NCBI GenBank assembly: GCA_003056245.1 | Contig: MVDH01000001.1 | Span: 62,001-126,000, forward strand | Direction of reading: 5' to 3' | DNA length: 64,000 nucleotides | Source of the DNA: Cellvibrio sp. 79 | GTDB lineage: Bacteria; Pseudomonadota; Gammaproteobacteria; Pseudomonadales; Cellvibrionaceae | Shown here: piece after piece, positions 17,830-28,200 of the stretch | Numbering within the stretch: position 1 is the stretch's first letter | Layout of the letters: each line of letters starts with the position of its first letter | Notes under the pieces: model-generated | What the model saw: the letters and a program-made list of their open reading frames with translations, nothing else | Database searches by the model: none | What the model was told of the DNA's origin: nothing | Program-made: the position numbers and the translations under genes

Positions 17830-19506
17830 ATGAACAATTACATCCTCTACCCTGTGTGCCTTGCAATGCAAATATTAGGTGTTAGTTGTACTCATATTGA
17901 GATGGCGGACCCTGAAAAATCAATTGTTAATTCTATTGATGCCTCTGCTGTTGACTTGCTCAGTCCCGCGATTAGTCCCGCGCTTAGTCCCGCGCTTAGT
18001 CCCGTGCTTGGTCCCGCACTTATTAGCCCTGATGATCGTTTCGGTGAGTTATTTATTGCCGTGCAAACTTCCGGAATGTTTAGTGATTCCAAGACATTTG
18101 TCGACGCGATTCCCCTATACCCTGATGCAGAAATTCTGGCTAACTACCAACATAGAAAAAACCAACCCGGTTTTAGATTGAATGATTTTGTGATCGAACA
18201 TTTTGCGGTGCCATTGGATAGCCCGACACATTTTGTAACTGACACGTCTAAAAGCGCTGTTGAACATATAAATATTTTATGGGATGTATTAACCCGTCAA
18301 CCGGGCACTGTGACAAATAGCGGAACCCTGATTCCTATTCCCATGCCTTATGTTGTGCCGGGTGGACGTTTCCGCGAGATTTATTACTGGGACAGCTATT
18401 TCACCATGTTGGGATTGCAAACATCTGATCGCTGGGATCTGATTGAAAATATGGTGGATAATTTTTCTTATCTTATTGATACCCTCGGTTTCATTCCCAA
18501 TGGTAATCGCACCTATTATCTTTCCCGCTCACAACCACCGTTCTATTCATTGATGGTGAAATTGCTGGAGCAGAAAAAGGGTGGTGCAGTTCTGGAAAAA
18601 TACAGCGCGCAATTGCAAAAAGAATACGATTTCTGGATGGCGGGGGCTGCAGAGCTATCGCATGAGAGACCGGCAATTAAACGCGTCGTCTTATTGCCTG
18701 ACGGCTCGATCATGAATCGTTACTGGGATGAGCGCGCAACTCCGCGTCCTGAATCCTATATAGAAGATATTGAATTGGTAAAAGCGCATCGCTTGCCGGT
18801 TGAACGGTATCGCGATATTCGTGCTGCTGCAGAATCCGGTTGGGATTTTAGTGGGCGCTGGTTTAAGGATCACGGCAATATGTCCAGTATCCATACCACG
18901 GAGATTATTCCCATTGATCTTAACGCGTTGCTTTATCACCACGAAATATTGCTTGCAGAGGTATATCTGCAAACCGGTAATTCTGTGCTACAGAAAAAAT
19001 ATTTAGCACTGGCAGAAAAAAGAAAACAGGCTTTGCAGCGTTATATGTGGGATGAGCGTGACGGTTTTTTTCATGATTATGATTTTATATCCAAACGGCA
19101 GACCCACAACAAATCGCTCGCCGCTATGTTTCCTTTGTATTTCAATATGGCGGAACCCTTGCAGGCATATCGTGTAGCAGGTGTTATCCAACGTGATTTT
19201 TTAAAGCCGGGCGGTGTGACGACTACGTTAAATAATACTCATCAACAATGGGATGCCCCTAATGGATGGGCACCATTGCATTGGATAACTATCAAAGGAT
19301 TGGAAAATTATCAGCAGAATGAATTGGCTGCTTCAATTCGGCAACGCTGGATTGATGTCAATCTTGATGTATATAAAAACAGTGGCAAGATGGTCGAGAA
19401 ATACAATGTGTATGACCTGGAGTTGGAAGCCGGTGGCGGCGAGTATCCTGTGCAGGATGGATTTGGCTGGACTAACGGTGTGTTATTGAAATTGCTGGAT
19501 AAATAA
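17830..19506 (+). CDS. Exported trehalase, glycoside hydrolase family 37
   Basis: 558-aa enzyme predicted to split trehalose into two glucose molecules outside the cytoplasm. Both GH37 signatures are intact: PGGRFREIYYWDSY (residues 177-190) and QWDAPNGWAP (near 476). The N-terminal 20 residues look like an export signal ending at C20 (ILGVSC), but the -3 position is Gly rather than Leu/Val/Ile, so lipoprotein status is uncertain. Residues 45-65 are a Ser-Pro-Ala-Leu tandem repeat encoded by 12-bp DNA repeats, probably a flexible spacer before the catalytic domain. It is a single gene bounded by strong hairpins on both sides. It may serve carbon scavenging or periplasmic osmoprotectant recycling, as TreA does in enterobacteria. 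Confidence 0.93.
   Translation: MNNYILYPVCLAMQILGVSCTHIEMADPEKSIVNSIDASAVDLLSPAISPALSPALSPVLGPALISPDDRFGELFIAVQTSGMFSDSKTFVDAIPLYPDAEILANYQHRKNQPGFRLNDFVIEHFAVPLDSPTHFVTDTSKSAVEHINILWDVLTRQPGTVTNSGTLIPIPMPYVVPGGRFREIYYWDSYFTMLGLQTSDRWDLIENMVDNFSYLIDTLGFIPNGNRTYYLSRSQPPFYSLMVKLLEQKKGGAVLEKYSAQLQKEYDFWMAGAAELSHERPAIKRVVLLPDGSIMNRYWDERATPRPESYIEDIELVKAHRLPVERYRDIRAAAESGWDFSGRWFKDHGNMSSIHTTEIIPIDLNALLYHHEILLAEVYLQTGNSVLQKKYLALAEKRKQALQRYMWDERDGFFHDYDFISKRQTHNKSLAAMFPLYFNMAEPLQAYRVAGVIQRDFLKPGGVTTTLNNTHQQWDAPNGWAPLHWITIKGLENYQQNELAASIRQRWIDVNLDVYKNSGKMVEKYNVYDLELEAGGGEYPVQDGFGWTNGVLLKLLDK
17962..18021 (+). repeat. 12-bp tandem repeat, five copies, inside the trehalase gene
   Basis: Unit AGTCCCGCGCTT, with small variations, repeats five times in frame and encodes Ser-Pro-Ala-(Leu/Ile). 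Variable copy number between strains would be expected. Confidence 0.85.
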
Positions 19507-19551
19507 TTTTCCCATCACCTGAAAGTATTTTCATTCGATGGGAAAATTTTT
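19507..19551. terminator. Terminator between convergent genes
   Basis: TTTTCCCATC (19507-19516) pairs with GATGGGAAAA (19537-19546), and an inner TGAAA/TTTCA stem may extend the structure. A T run follows on the plus strand and A/T-rich sequence on both sides, so it can serve the trehalase gene and the opposing gene. Confidence 0.7.
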
Positions 19552-19557
19552 AAAAAT

Positions 19558-19962
19558 TTATTTTTTGTGAGCACCATTTTTGCTGTTTCTTTTTCCTTTA
19601 TTCAAGGGCTCGGCCCTTGCCAATTCTGCTTCATCCAATCCGCTTCCCGCTCCGATTTCGTCGTCGTGCACAATAGAAAGTGTTTTATCAGCGGGTTCGA
19701 CATTGCCTTGTTGCGGTTCGTGCGGGGAGCGTGCGCCATCTTCCAGAATGAGTGTTTCCTGTGTGAGATCATCGTTGGTAGGGCCTTCGCCCGGTTGTGA
19801 TGCCTCCGTTAAACCCGCCGTGCGAATTGTAGGGTCAATGGTCTCTTCCTCTGCTGTTTCATCAAGATCTCGCGTCGGCGCGTCGTCTTCAAAATTCAAT
19901 TCATCGGCTTCCGCCGGGCGATCCGTGGCAGGCTTGGAATGGTAGTTACGTTTGTTCATCAT
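19558..19962 (-). CDS. Acidic, disordered hypothetical protein
   Basis: 134-aa protein with no hydrophobic core. It is dominated by Asp, Glu, Pro, Thr and Gly over its middle part and has a basic tail (KGKRNSKNGAHKK) and a basic start (MMNKRNYHSKP). It is expected to be intrinsically disordered. AGGAG lies 5 nt before the first ATG and 8 nt before the second (19959), so either may be used. No family recognised. It is convergent with trehalase and divergent from the hybrid kinase gene. The 83-aa protein encoded at 50487 has a similar composition, though no sequence similarity is evident. Confidence 0.6.
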   Translation of the reverse strand: MMNKRNYHSKPATDRPAEADELNFEDDAPTRDLDETAEEETIDPTIRTAGLTEASQPGEGPTNDDLTQETLILEDGARSPHEPQQGNVEPADKTLSIVHDDEIGAGSGLDEAELARAEPLNKGKRNSKNGAHKK

Positions 19963-20125
19963 TTATGCTCCTGACAGTTGTTAATCAGTTGACGATTTTC
20001 CAGCGCAATAATTCCCCTCTATTTTTTATGATTAGCGCCCAAATAAGTGACAGTTTGTTCCGGGCAGTTATTAGTGATTTACTGCTAAGCTACTTTCTAT
20101 TGCAAACACTTCAGAGTTAGTACCG

Positions 20126-22120
20126 ATGAATCAAAATCTGCATTCCCATATCTTTTTATCTGGCGGTGGAGAGATGGGGCAGCGTATCCGTGAGTATGAT
20201 TGGAATAATTCCCCTTTAGGTAATCCTTCTACGTGGCCGCAAAGTCTTAAAACAGCAGTACGCTTGATGCTTTCATCGGGTCATCCGATGTTTATCTGGT
20301 GGGGGCCAACTCTGGTCCAGTTTTACAATGACCGATTTCGGTCTTACATCGGATCCGAACGTCACCCCAGTGCATTGGGGCAAGAAGGTGAAATTTGCTG
20401 GGCAGAAATATGGCCAACAATAGGACCACAAATTGAACAGGTGATGAGCGGTTCTGGCAGCGTTTGGCGACAGGATCATTTAGTTCCGGTTACGCTGAAT
20501 GGTCAATTGAAATATGGATATTGGACCTACTCCTACGATCCTATCTATGACGAGAATGCGGCTAATCAAGTTGGCGGTGTGTTGGTGATTGTTTCTGAAA
20601 CGACACATCATGTGCTTGAGCGACAACGGCAGGACGCTATTGAGGCGCGCTGGCAAAATCTGTTTAACAATGCACCGGCATTCATGTGTATTTATTCGGG
20701 ACCTGATCACGTCTATGAATATGCAAACACGCGTTACCATGAATTGGTAGGGAAGACGGATGTAGTTAATAGAACATTGAAAGACGTTGTGCCTGAAGTA
20801 TTCGAACAAGGTTTCGGCGATTTACTGGATTATATTTATGCGACCGGCCAGTCCCATGTCGGGCTTGCAACACCGGTAACATTTAGAAGTTTTGATGGTG
20901 TCGAGCGCAATGTTTATCTTGATTATGTTTTGCAGCCTATTCTCAATACCGAAAATGAAGTAACCGGCATCTTTGCCAATGGTTACGATGTCACTGAACG
21001 TGTGCTTTCACAGCAATCCCTGGAAGAGCAGGATCGTCGTAAAGATGAATTTCTGGCAATGCTTGCACACGAATTACGCAATCCATTAGCGCCTATAAGT
21101 AACGCCAGTGAATTGCTTATGCAGATTACCCCCTACGGTTCTACACCTCATTCATTGGGTGAACTTGTTAAACGCCAGGTCATTCAATTAACGCGCTTGA
21201 TTGATGATTTGCTGGAAGTATCGCGCATATCACAAGGACGGATGGAGTTGCAGTGCGGCCCCGTATTACTGGATCAGGTAATACGTTTTGCCGTTGAATC
21301 GACCAGCATGGTGATGTTGGAAAAAAGCCTTCGCCTCACTTACAACTGCGATGAATTACAACTGTTGGTGAATGGCGATTACGCTCGCCTGGTGCAAAGC
21401 ATTGTCAATATTCTTATCAATGCAACCAAATACACTGAAGTCGGCGGCAGTATTAGTATTAAACTTCACAGCAATAATGGACAAGCAATTCTCGACATTG
21501 CCGACTCTGGCATTGGTATTGAAGCAAGTATGCTGGAAAAAATATTTGACCTGTTTATGCAGGTTGATAAATCGATTGATCGTAGCCAGGGTGGCTTGGG
21601 AATCGGATTGTCTGTAGTTAATACCATTATTAAAATGCACGGCGGTACGATTACGGCACACAGCGAAGGCTTGGGTCACGGTTCTATATTTTCAATTCGC
21701 CTCCCGCTGATTGAGTCAAAAGAAACTGCATTGGCTACCGAAAAAAATAAAATTGTTTCTCCCCTGCATTTTTTATTGGTCGATGATAATGAAGATGCAA
21801 CCAATTCACTCGCTATGCTCTTGAATATGTTGGGGCATGAAACTGTCGCGGTGTACCGTGGTGCAGACGCATTGGCGTTGCTGGAAAAAGAAAAGTTTGA
21901 TGTGGTGTTGCTGGATATCGGTTTGCCCGATATTGATGGCTATAAAGTTGTACAGCAAATCCGGCAGACGCATAAGGATCTCGTTGTTGTTGCTGTTTCC
22001 GGCTACGGTCAGGCGGAAGATATTCGCAAGGCATTGGCATCCGGTTTCAGCGGGCATCTAACCAAACCGGTTTCGCTTGATGCGTTTGAAAATACTCTTA
22101 ATCGATTGCTCGCTGAATAA
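20126..22120 (+). CDS. Hybrid sensor histidine kinase with PAS domains and receiver
   Basis: 664-aa soluble hybrid kinase without membrane helices. Residues about 20-165 form a PAS/GAF-like sensor of the kind beginning EYDWNNSPLGNPSTWPQSL, common in phytochrome-like and chemotaxis-linked kinases. A second PAS domain spans about 173-295. The HisKA box is LAHELRNPLAPIS with H315. The ATPase domain has INATKY, DSGIGI and LGIGLSVVN motifs. The C-terminal receiver (about 548-664) has phospho-acceptor D597 in VVLLDIGLPD. Its input is unknown. No response regulator with an output domain is adjacent, so a histidine-phosphotransfer partner elsewhere is likely. Confidence 0.9.
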   Translation: MNQNLHSHIFLSGGGEMGQRIREYDWNNSPLGNPSTWPQSLKTAVRLMLSSGHPMFIWWGPTLVQFYNDRFRSYIGSERHPSALGQEGEICWAEIWPTIGPQIEQVMSGSGSVWRQDHLVPVTLNGQLKYGYWTYSYDPIYDENAANQVGGVLVIVSETTHHVLERQRQDAIEARWQNLFNNAPAFMCIYSGPDHVYEYANTRYHELVGKTDVVNRTLKDVVPEVFEQGFGDLLDYIYATGQSHVGLATPVTFRSFDGVERNVYLDYVLQPILNTENEVTGIFANGYDVTERVLSQQSLEEQDRRKDEFLAMLAHELRNPLAPISNASELLMQITPYGSTPHSLGELVKRQVIQLTRLIDDLLEVSRISQGRMELQCGPVLLDQVIRFAVESTSMVMLEKSLRLTYNCDELQLLVNGDYARLVQSIVNILINATKYTEVGGSISIKLHSNNGQAILDIADSGIGIEASMLEKIFDLFMQVDKSIDRSQGGLGIGLSVVNTIIKMHGGTITAHSEGLGHGSIFSIRLPLIESKETALATEKNKIVSPLHFLLVDDNEDATNSLAMLLNMLGHETVAVYRGADALALLEKEKFDVVLLDIGLPDIDGYKVVQQIRQTHKDLVVVAVSGYGQAEDIRKALASGFSGHLTKPVSLDAFENTLNRLLAE

Positions 22121-22168
22121 ATCGTAATAGAAAATAATGCAGAAATAAAAAAATTACGGCCGATAAAA

Positions 22169-22190
22169 AGGGCGCAATTTTTTGCGCCCT
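22169..22190 (-). terminator. Terminator of the NTF2-like gene
   Basis: AGGGCGCAA-TTTT-TTGCGCCCT, a 9-bp stem. On the minus strand it is followed by a T5 run, so it terminates the gene at 22203-22757. On the plus side it may also block the kinase transcript. Confidence 0.8.
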
Positions 22191-22202
22191 CCGGGTTGAT
22201 AA

Positions 22203-22757
22203 TTATTTTGCACTATAGGGGAGGGATGAATGATGCAGCACTATGCGAATTTTTCCATCATCACCTTTTTTGAAGCCCCAGGTTTTATCGACTGTAGTCG
22301 CTTTCCCTTTTTTATCAATGACGGTTACGTGACCCATGGTTAGCGCAATATCACCATTGATGTAAACCGCTGCGTTGTTGTAGGAATATTTCGTCCAGCT
22401 TTTTAATGCAAAACCTTTATCCTGCGGGTATTTTTTATCATCGCCGACAAAATACGATAAGGCTCCCTGATAATCGGTGCGAAATGTTTGCTCGCCACCA
22501 CTCAACGTTGGTTTAAACAGAACCGGCCCCGCGTTGTAACCATAAGCGGAATCCAGAACAGCTTTGGCTGTTGCCTTCGCCTTTTCCAAACCGGATGTAT
22601 CGTAATCCGTGCTAATTTGAATTAACGCCTTGCCCCATGCGTCCTGTGCTGCCTTTACTTCGGCTTCGGTGATATTGGTATTAACTGTCTGTGCAAAAGC
22701 CAACGGAGCGCTCAGCGCAATAATGGCGAGGGTTGTTCGGGTAACGATGGTGCTCAT
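22203..22757 (-). CDS. Secreted NTF2-like (SnoaL / CaMKII-association-like) protein
   Basis: 184-aa exported protein with a clean signal peptide (LAIIALSAPLAFA, cleavage near residue 22). The rest fits the cone-shaped NTF2-like fold: an N-terminal helix (EAEVKAAQDAWGKALIQI), a long central region, and a final strand pair ending in IRIVLHHSSLPYSAK, which resembles the CaMKII-association-domain family end. Similar proteins are sometimes mis-annotated as phosphoribosyl-AMP cyclohydrolase; none of that enzyme's metal motifs are seen. GAGGAA lies 8 nt before the ATG. It is divergent from the histidine kinase gene at 22868 with about 110 bp between them, so they might share regulation. Function unknown. 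Confidence 0.75.
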   Translation of the reverse strand: MSTIVTRTTLAIIALSAPLAFAQTVNTNITEAEVKAAQDAWGKALIQISTDYDTSGLEKAKATAKAVLDSAYGYNAGPVLFKPTLSGGEQTFRTDYQGALSYFVGDDKKYPQDKGFALKSWTKYSYNNAAVYINGDIALTMGHVTVIDKKGKATTVDKTWGFKKGDDGKIRIVLHHSSLPYSAK

Positions 22758-22867
22758 AGGTTATTCCTCATCTGAAAGGTCGTAGTGACGCGCCTATTCT
22801 TCTGACGGGACATAGCCTGGAGCGTGGCTACCAGATGAAGTTTTTACCTATACAACATTAACATTGG

Positions 22868-24538
22868 ATGAATAACGCGGTTTATCGCCAACAGATGCAT
22901 TACTCTATATCTACTTATCCATCGGCTAAAAAAGCGGGAGTGAATGTGTTTCGAAGCAAACTATATTTGGCCTTCTTTTTGTTATTGGCAATTACATTAG
23001 TGCAGGCTGGCCTGGCAATTTGGGCCTCCAGTGTTGCCAGTTACCATGTAGAACGCAGCCGTGTTGCGAATCAAATGCTTGCCGAATTTATCACCCTGGG
23101 TGCTGATAAGCAGCGGTTAAAAGTGTGGCTTGCGCAATCGTTGTTGGTTAAAGACACAACGGTCGAGCAGCGGGAAAAATATTTGGGACAAATGCAACAA
23201 AGCCTGATTAATCTGAATCATTTGTTGCAACACGACCAGCGCTTGTCTGAACATCCGGAAGATTTTTCGGCGATAGGCCAACAGCTAAAATCACTGTCGA
23301 TTTTAGAAACCAATGTGGCGGCACTTAAGCAGAGCTTGAGAAATAAACAGGTAAAACCTGAGCACGAAGCAGAGATCTGGCGTTTACTTATCCAGACTTT
23401 TGATAATCTCGAAGGGCTTGATTTAAAACATTTGATTTCAGATTCAATCGAGTTGCAACGCAAACGTTCGGCCGAGGCTGAAGCAAAAGCAGCCAGCGCA
23501 TTACAGCGAGTAAAATTATTGGTCATTGCCGTCGCGTTATTTGGCGCTGCCTGCGCAGTCATGCTTGCGCTGGTTTTATCGCGAGCGTTGTATCAACCTA
23601 TCCAGCAATTATTAACAGGGACCTCGGCGTTATCCAATGGCCAATTGAATTACCGTTTGCCAGAACAGGACCATTCCGAATTCAGTACCCTGGCGCGCAG
23701 CTTTAATCAAATGGCGGCGGGATTGGAGCGCGCCCGGCAACAAGAAGAGGATCACACTCGCCGGGTAGAACAGGAAGTGACCGAGCGCACGCGCCAGCTG
23801 CAACATGCATTGGAACAATTGCAACAAGCAGAGCAGCAACAACAGCGATTTTTAGCGGATGTTAGTCACGAGTTGCGCACACCGGCTACCGCCATTCGCG
23901 GTGAAGCAGAAATCAGTTTGCGCGGCGGCGATAAAACTCCCGATTTTTATAAAGATAGTCTGCTCCGCATTGCCGATACCAGCGCACAACTTTCCCGTCG
24001 TATTGATGATTTGCTAATGCTGGTCCGTGGCAGCCAGCAATTGCAGTTGAGGTTCCGTACGGTATCGCTTGCAGATTTATGGCAGCAATTGCAGATGCTG
24101 ACGCAGCGTTTGTCATCCAGCGAGTCTGTGCGGATTAATTGCAGCGCATTGCCAGCGACCATCAATGCAACATTATGGATTGACCCTGACAAATTTTTTC
24201 AAGCGCTCCAAATTATCCTCGATAATGCAATACGTTATTCAAATCCATGCCATCCGATCAATGTGGATGTGCATGTGGGGGAGCAATGCAGAATTTCAGT
24301 GAATGATTGCGGAATAGGGATAGCGCCGGAAGATTTACCGTTGGTATTTAACCGTTATTTTCGCACAAGCAATGCGCGCAATCTCCGCCCGGACGGTTTG
24401 GGTATAGGTTTGTCATTGTGCGAAACATTAATTCAGGGCTTGCATGGAACTATTGAGTTAGCCAGCGAGCCGCAAAAAGGTACAACAGTTACTGTGACTT
24501 TACCCTTGATTGAAGAAGACGATGAATGCAAATCCTGA
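22868..24538 (+). CDS. Membrane sensor histidine kinase
   Basis: 556-aa kinase with membrane helix 1 at about 31-53, a mainly helical periplasmic domain of about 155 residues, and helix 2 near 215-238. HAMP follows (about 239-292), then a glutamine-rich coiled coil (292-327), the HisKA box DVSHELRTPATAIRGE with H334, and an ATPase domain with DNAIRY, NDCGIGI and DGLGIGLSLCE. It overlaps the response regulator gene by 13 nt, so the pair is translationally coupled. The signal is unknown. The start at 22868 has a poor ribosome site, and the ATG at 22895 is possible. Confidence 0.9.
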   Translation: MNNAVYRQQMHYSISTYPSAKKAGVNVFRSKLYLAFFLLLAITLVQAGLAIWASSVASYHVERSRVANQMLAEFITLGADKQRLKVWLAQSLLVKDTTVEQREKYLGQMQQSLINLNHLLQHDQRLSEHPEDFSAIGQQLKSLSILETNVAALKQSLRNKQVKPEHEAEIWRLLIQTFDNLEGLDLKHLISDSIELQRKRSAEAEAKAASALQRVKLLVIAVALFGAACAVMLALVLSRALYQPIQQLLTGTSALSNGQLNYRLPEQDHSEFSTLARSFNQMAAGLERARQQEEDHTRRVEQEVTERTRQLQHALEQLQQAEQQQQRFLADVSHELRTPATAIRGEAEISLRGGDKTPDFYKDSLLRIADTSAQLSRRIDDLLMLVRGSQQLQLRFRTVSLADLWQQLQMLTQRLSSSESVRINCSALPATINATLWIDPDKFFQALQIILDNAIRYSNPCHPINVDVHVGEQCRISVNDCGIGIAPEDLPLVFNRYFRTSNARNLRPDGLGIGLSLCETLIQGLHGTIELASEPQKGTTVTVTLPLIEEDDECKS

Positions 24539-25203
24539 TTGTAGAAGATGAAAAAAAAGTAGCGGATTTTCTCGTCAGGGGATTGCGCGCCGAAGGTTAT
24601 TTTATTGATTGGATTGCTGATGGCAGTGAAGCGATGGGCGCGTTGATTGAACAAAAACCGGATTTGGTCATACTGGATCGAATGCTACCCAAAATGGATG
24701 GTTTACAAATTTGCCGCTTGATTCGTGCACAGCAATTGCCGGTGCGCGTGTTGATGTTATCCGCATTGGCGGAAGTCTCTGATCGGGTTGATGGATTGAG
24801 GGCAGGGGCAGATGATTATCTGGTAAAGCCATTTGCTTTTGAGGAACTCCTCGCAAGAATTGAAGCATTATCCAAACGTAATCCATTTACCCATATCGAG
24901 CGCAAGTTAATAGTGGGTGAGCTGGAACTGGATCTGGATACCATGCAGGTTAAACGATCTGGCAATTTATTATCGCTTACGGCGAAAGAACTGGCTGTGC
25001 TTGAATTGCTAATGTCCAGCCCGCAAAAAGTGTTTAGTCGTGAACGGATATTGGCAACGGTGTGGGGTATTAATGAAGATCCACTGACAAATGTGGTGGA
25101 CGTTTATATAAGACGCTTGCGCAAAAAAGTAGATGCTCCCTTTAATCAAAACTACATAAAAACATTGCGCGGCATTGGTTATTGTTTATCGGCTGAAATA
25201 TAA
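24526..25203 (+). CDS. OmpR-family response regulator
   Basis: 225-aa regulator, cognate to the overlapping kinase gene. The receiver has the acidic pair E8/D9, phospho-acceptor D51 (LVILDRMLPKMDG) and the KPFAFEEL lysine motif. The winged-helix domain (about 125-222) contains LTAKELAVLELLMSSPQKVF and NVVDVYIRRLRKKVD. It is of the CusR/PmrA-like size class. Likely targets could include the divergent NTF2-like secreted protein gene, but this is only positional inference. A bidirectional terminator lies about 35 bp downstream. Confidence 0.92.
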   Translation: MQILIVEDEKKVADFLVRGLRAEGYFIDWIADGSEAMGALIEQKPDLVILDRMLPKMDGLQICRLIRAQQLPVRVLMLSALAEVSDRVDGLRAGADDYLVKPFAFEELLARIEALSKRNPFTHIERKLIVGELELDLDTMQVKRSGNLLSLTAKELAVLELLMSSPQKVFSRERILATVWGINEDPLTNVVDVYIRRLRKKVDAPFNQNYIKTLRGIGYCLSAEI

Positions 25204-25233
25204 AACTGCATAATGATCGTTAATTCGCTGTGT

Positions 25234-25264
25234 AAAAAACCGCCCGGACAACGGGCGGTTTTTT
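25234..25264. terminator. Bidirectional terminator
   Basis: AAACCGCCCG (25237-25246), loop GACAA, CGGGCGGTTT (25252-25261), with T runs on both strands. It separates the response regulator gene from the end of the convergent GH6-esterase gene. Confidence 0.9.
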
Positions 25265-25284
25265 ATGCGGTCATTCAATCAGGT

Positions 25285-28200
25285 TTATTCAACCAGTCTC
25301 ATTGAACCGAATACACTTGCATCCAGATAACCCTGGTTATTTTTATGTCCCTGGGTATCTACAGAGCCCATCATGCTTTCGCGTTGCTGGCTGCCGTCGT
25401 TATCGATGTAGCTGGCGGAGAATCCCATCAGTTTGCCAGCCGTTAACTTGAGCGGTGTATTGGCTTGCGAGTCGGAATAATTCTCGCCGTAAATACGCAC
25501 GCGCATTTCCCATACGTGTTTATCGCCCATGCTGACCAAACGCACATCGATGTGATCGTTCAGCAATTTTGGACCGGAGGTGGTGTAGTCCACTACGTCA
25601 CCATAAGTGCTGACGTGATAAGCCCAGGCACTGGTATTGTATTGATGTTGACCACCATTTTTATTTTCGTCGATAAACAATTCTACGGTGTCATCTTCCC
25701 AATAATTGCTCAGTGGATCGCGGGTGCGATCGTAGATGCGGTCATCGGTAACATCGAATAACAAGTAGAGATAATTTTCATCCCACAGCGCTTTGTATTG
25801 GCCGGTGTAATCCGCCGCGCTTGGGTTGGATTGCGTACCGAGCCAGAATACATTGATCGGCGCCCAGCTTGCTTGTTCCCATACTGCATCAACGGTGCCA
25901 TCAATTACCGGTGCGACTTGCGCTTTGCGCGCGGTATAAAGATTGCGGTCAGCAATGCTTGAACTCGACGATGATCTTGCTATTGATGAAGAACTTCTTG
26001 AAGAAGAAACAACAATCACTGAGCTTGATGAGCGGCTTGATGAAATAATTGAAGAAGAGCTGGATGATCGGCTGCTACTCAGCACGCTACTCAATTGCGA
26101 AACATTTGAGCGTGCGCTGGACGACGAACGTGAGCTGCTAATTACGCCGGTGTGGGCACGTTTGATAGAGAAAACGTAATCCCATAATTGCGGATTCAGA
26201 TAGCCACGCATCCACACAGTGTGCAGCAAATCATTACCGTTTGGTGGATCACCCGGATCAAGTTCCTGCGTGTTGCCACGTGGGAATTTGTTCATGGTGG
26301 CACAACCACCCGCAGTGCGAATGGCATTCACGGTGTTTTCGGTATCGTTCACAGAATTATTTTCATCACCATCACCTTGCTGCGGCCAAATAACCACTTT
26401 GGAATTGGCAACCGCTTGCGCATGGTTGCTGCTTACCGGATGGCCAGACATTGGAACTGCCGCGGCAATTAAATCCGGACGACGCGCCGCCAATTCCCAT
26501 GAACCGCCACCACCCATGGAAATACCGGTGACGTAAATACGGTCGCGATCAATTTGATAGGTTGCCGCTAAGTGCTCGATCAAATCGGTGAGTGCTTTAC
26601 CGTAACGTGAAGGGCTACCGCTGATTGAAAACGGCGCACCGCCACCGGAGGACCATTCATTGCTGTAGAACTCGCAATTACATTGCGGTGCAACAATGTA
26701 AGTGGGTTTGTTAGCCAGATTTTGCGGTGTCAGCAATGAATTGCTGGACGCAAAAAATGGCAACGCATGGCGCGAACTTAAATGCTCTTCGTTGCTGCCG
26801 CGCTCACCACCACCGTGCAAATAAATTACTAGCGGATATTTTGCTTGTGGATTCGCTGCGGCTTGCGCGGGTTGATGCAAGTTGTACGGCAATGGAATAA
26901 CACCATTGTTAAATACCGGCATTTTCACCATCAAATCGCGATAATTTTTTACCACTTTTTGATTTTCATCATTGGTGTTGTACGGCGCCCATGAACCAAA
27001 TTGCGTAGTCGGTGGTGCCGCCGGGCAATCAGTGCGCACTACATCCGGTACAGAACTGCTGGATGATGAAATCGCAATGCTTGAAGAGCTGCTGATTGCA
27101 GAAGAGCTAATGATTGATGAGCTGGATGAAGACCGGCTGGAGCTAATCACCGAGCTTGAGCTTCTAATTGAACTGGATGCAATTGAGCTCGACGGAATAG
27201 AGCTCGAAATCGCCGAGCTTGATGGCACGATCACCAAAGAACTACTGGAACTGGATACAAGGCTTGATGACGCACTTGAAGAGGATTCTTCCAGCGCCGG
27301 GTACGCATTTCTTACCAGCAATTTGAAACCTTCCGCGAACCAGCGGCCAGCAACCGGCGCATTTGCCAATGCACCAGTACCGAGGTTGGTATTATTGCCT
27401 TCGTTGAAGGTATAGGTTGGATCACACATGCGATCAAAACCTTTTGCAGGATCAAGCGGATCGTAAGACAACTCCAGTGATGCCGCACCGTCGGACTCGC
27501 CCGGTGGTTTCACCCACACGTACGCATCAATACCCGGTGCCGGAGTAGCACGTGGACGCTCGCCAATGCCGCCGGGTTGGTTGCACCAGTTACCACGATG
27601 CAAGCGACGGTCAACGCGTGAATCGTTCACAAACGTATCGAGCACCGTGCTGGTCGATTGCGCAGTTGGACGACCTGCACCGCCCCAGCCATTGCGCGAG
27701 GTATCAATCAACATACCGATGCTTTGCGGGAAACCGGCCGCGATCATTTTGGTGCGCCACGCTTGAACGAAAGAGACTTCACTGAATTGCGGGTTCCATT
27801 CATAGAATTTCGCTTGACGCACTTGCGTGCCGCCACCGCTGCCCGGTAATGGGCTGCTTGCTAATGAATCCAGGAAGGGTTCGTAAATCGGCGTATAACC
27901 GGATGTATTGGAAACAAAACCGGCAATCGAACCAACACCGGCGGTGGTGCCTTTAATGGCATTACCAATTAAAGTCACTGCCTTGCTGAAATTATCATCC
28001 CAACCTAACCAGCCTGAATGGCCGATATCGACGTAGCTGTACACGTTTGGAATCGGTGCAAACTTGTTGAGTGTGTATTGGGTGTTGGCGACATAACCGT
28101 GAGTTGCATCGGTTGCCAATTGGCACTCGGGATCATTCAGATTGGTAACGAGGTTGGGCAATGAATCCGGTTCAATGATCGCAATAATACGCAGTCTGCT

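Noticed and set aside
22203-22757. Phosphoribosyl-AMP cyclohydrolase
   Set aside because: Similar proteins carry that name in databases, but a signal peptide and an NTF2-like end are seen and the metal-binding Cys/His motifs of HisI are missing.
26972-27415. Long plus-strand frames opposite the GH6 linkers, rich in Glu and Leu
   Set aside because: They are the antisense reading of poly-serine linkers, whose codon bias keeps the opposite strand open. No ribosome site.
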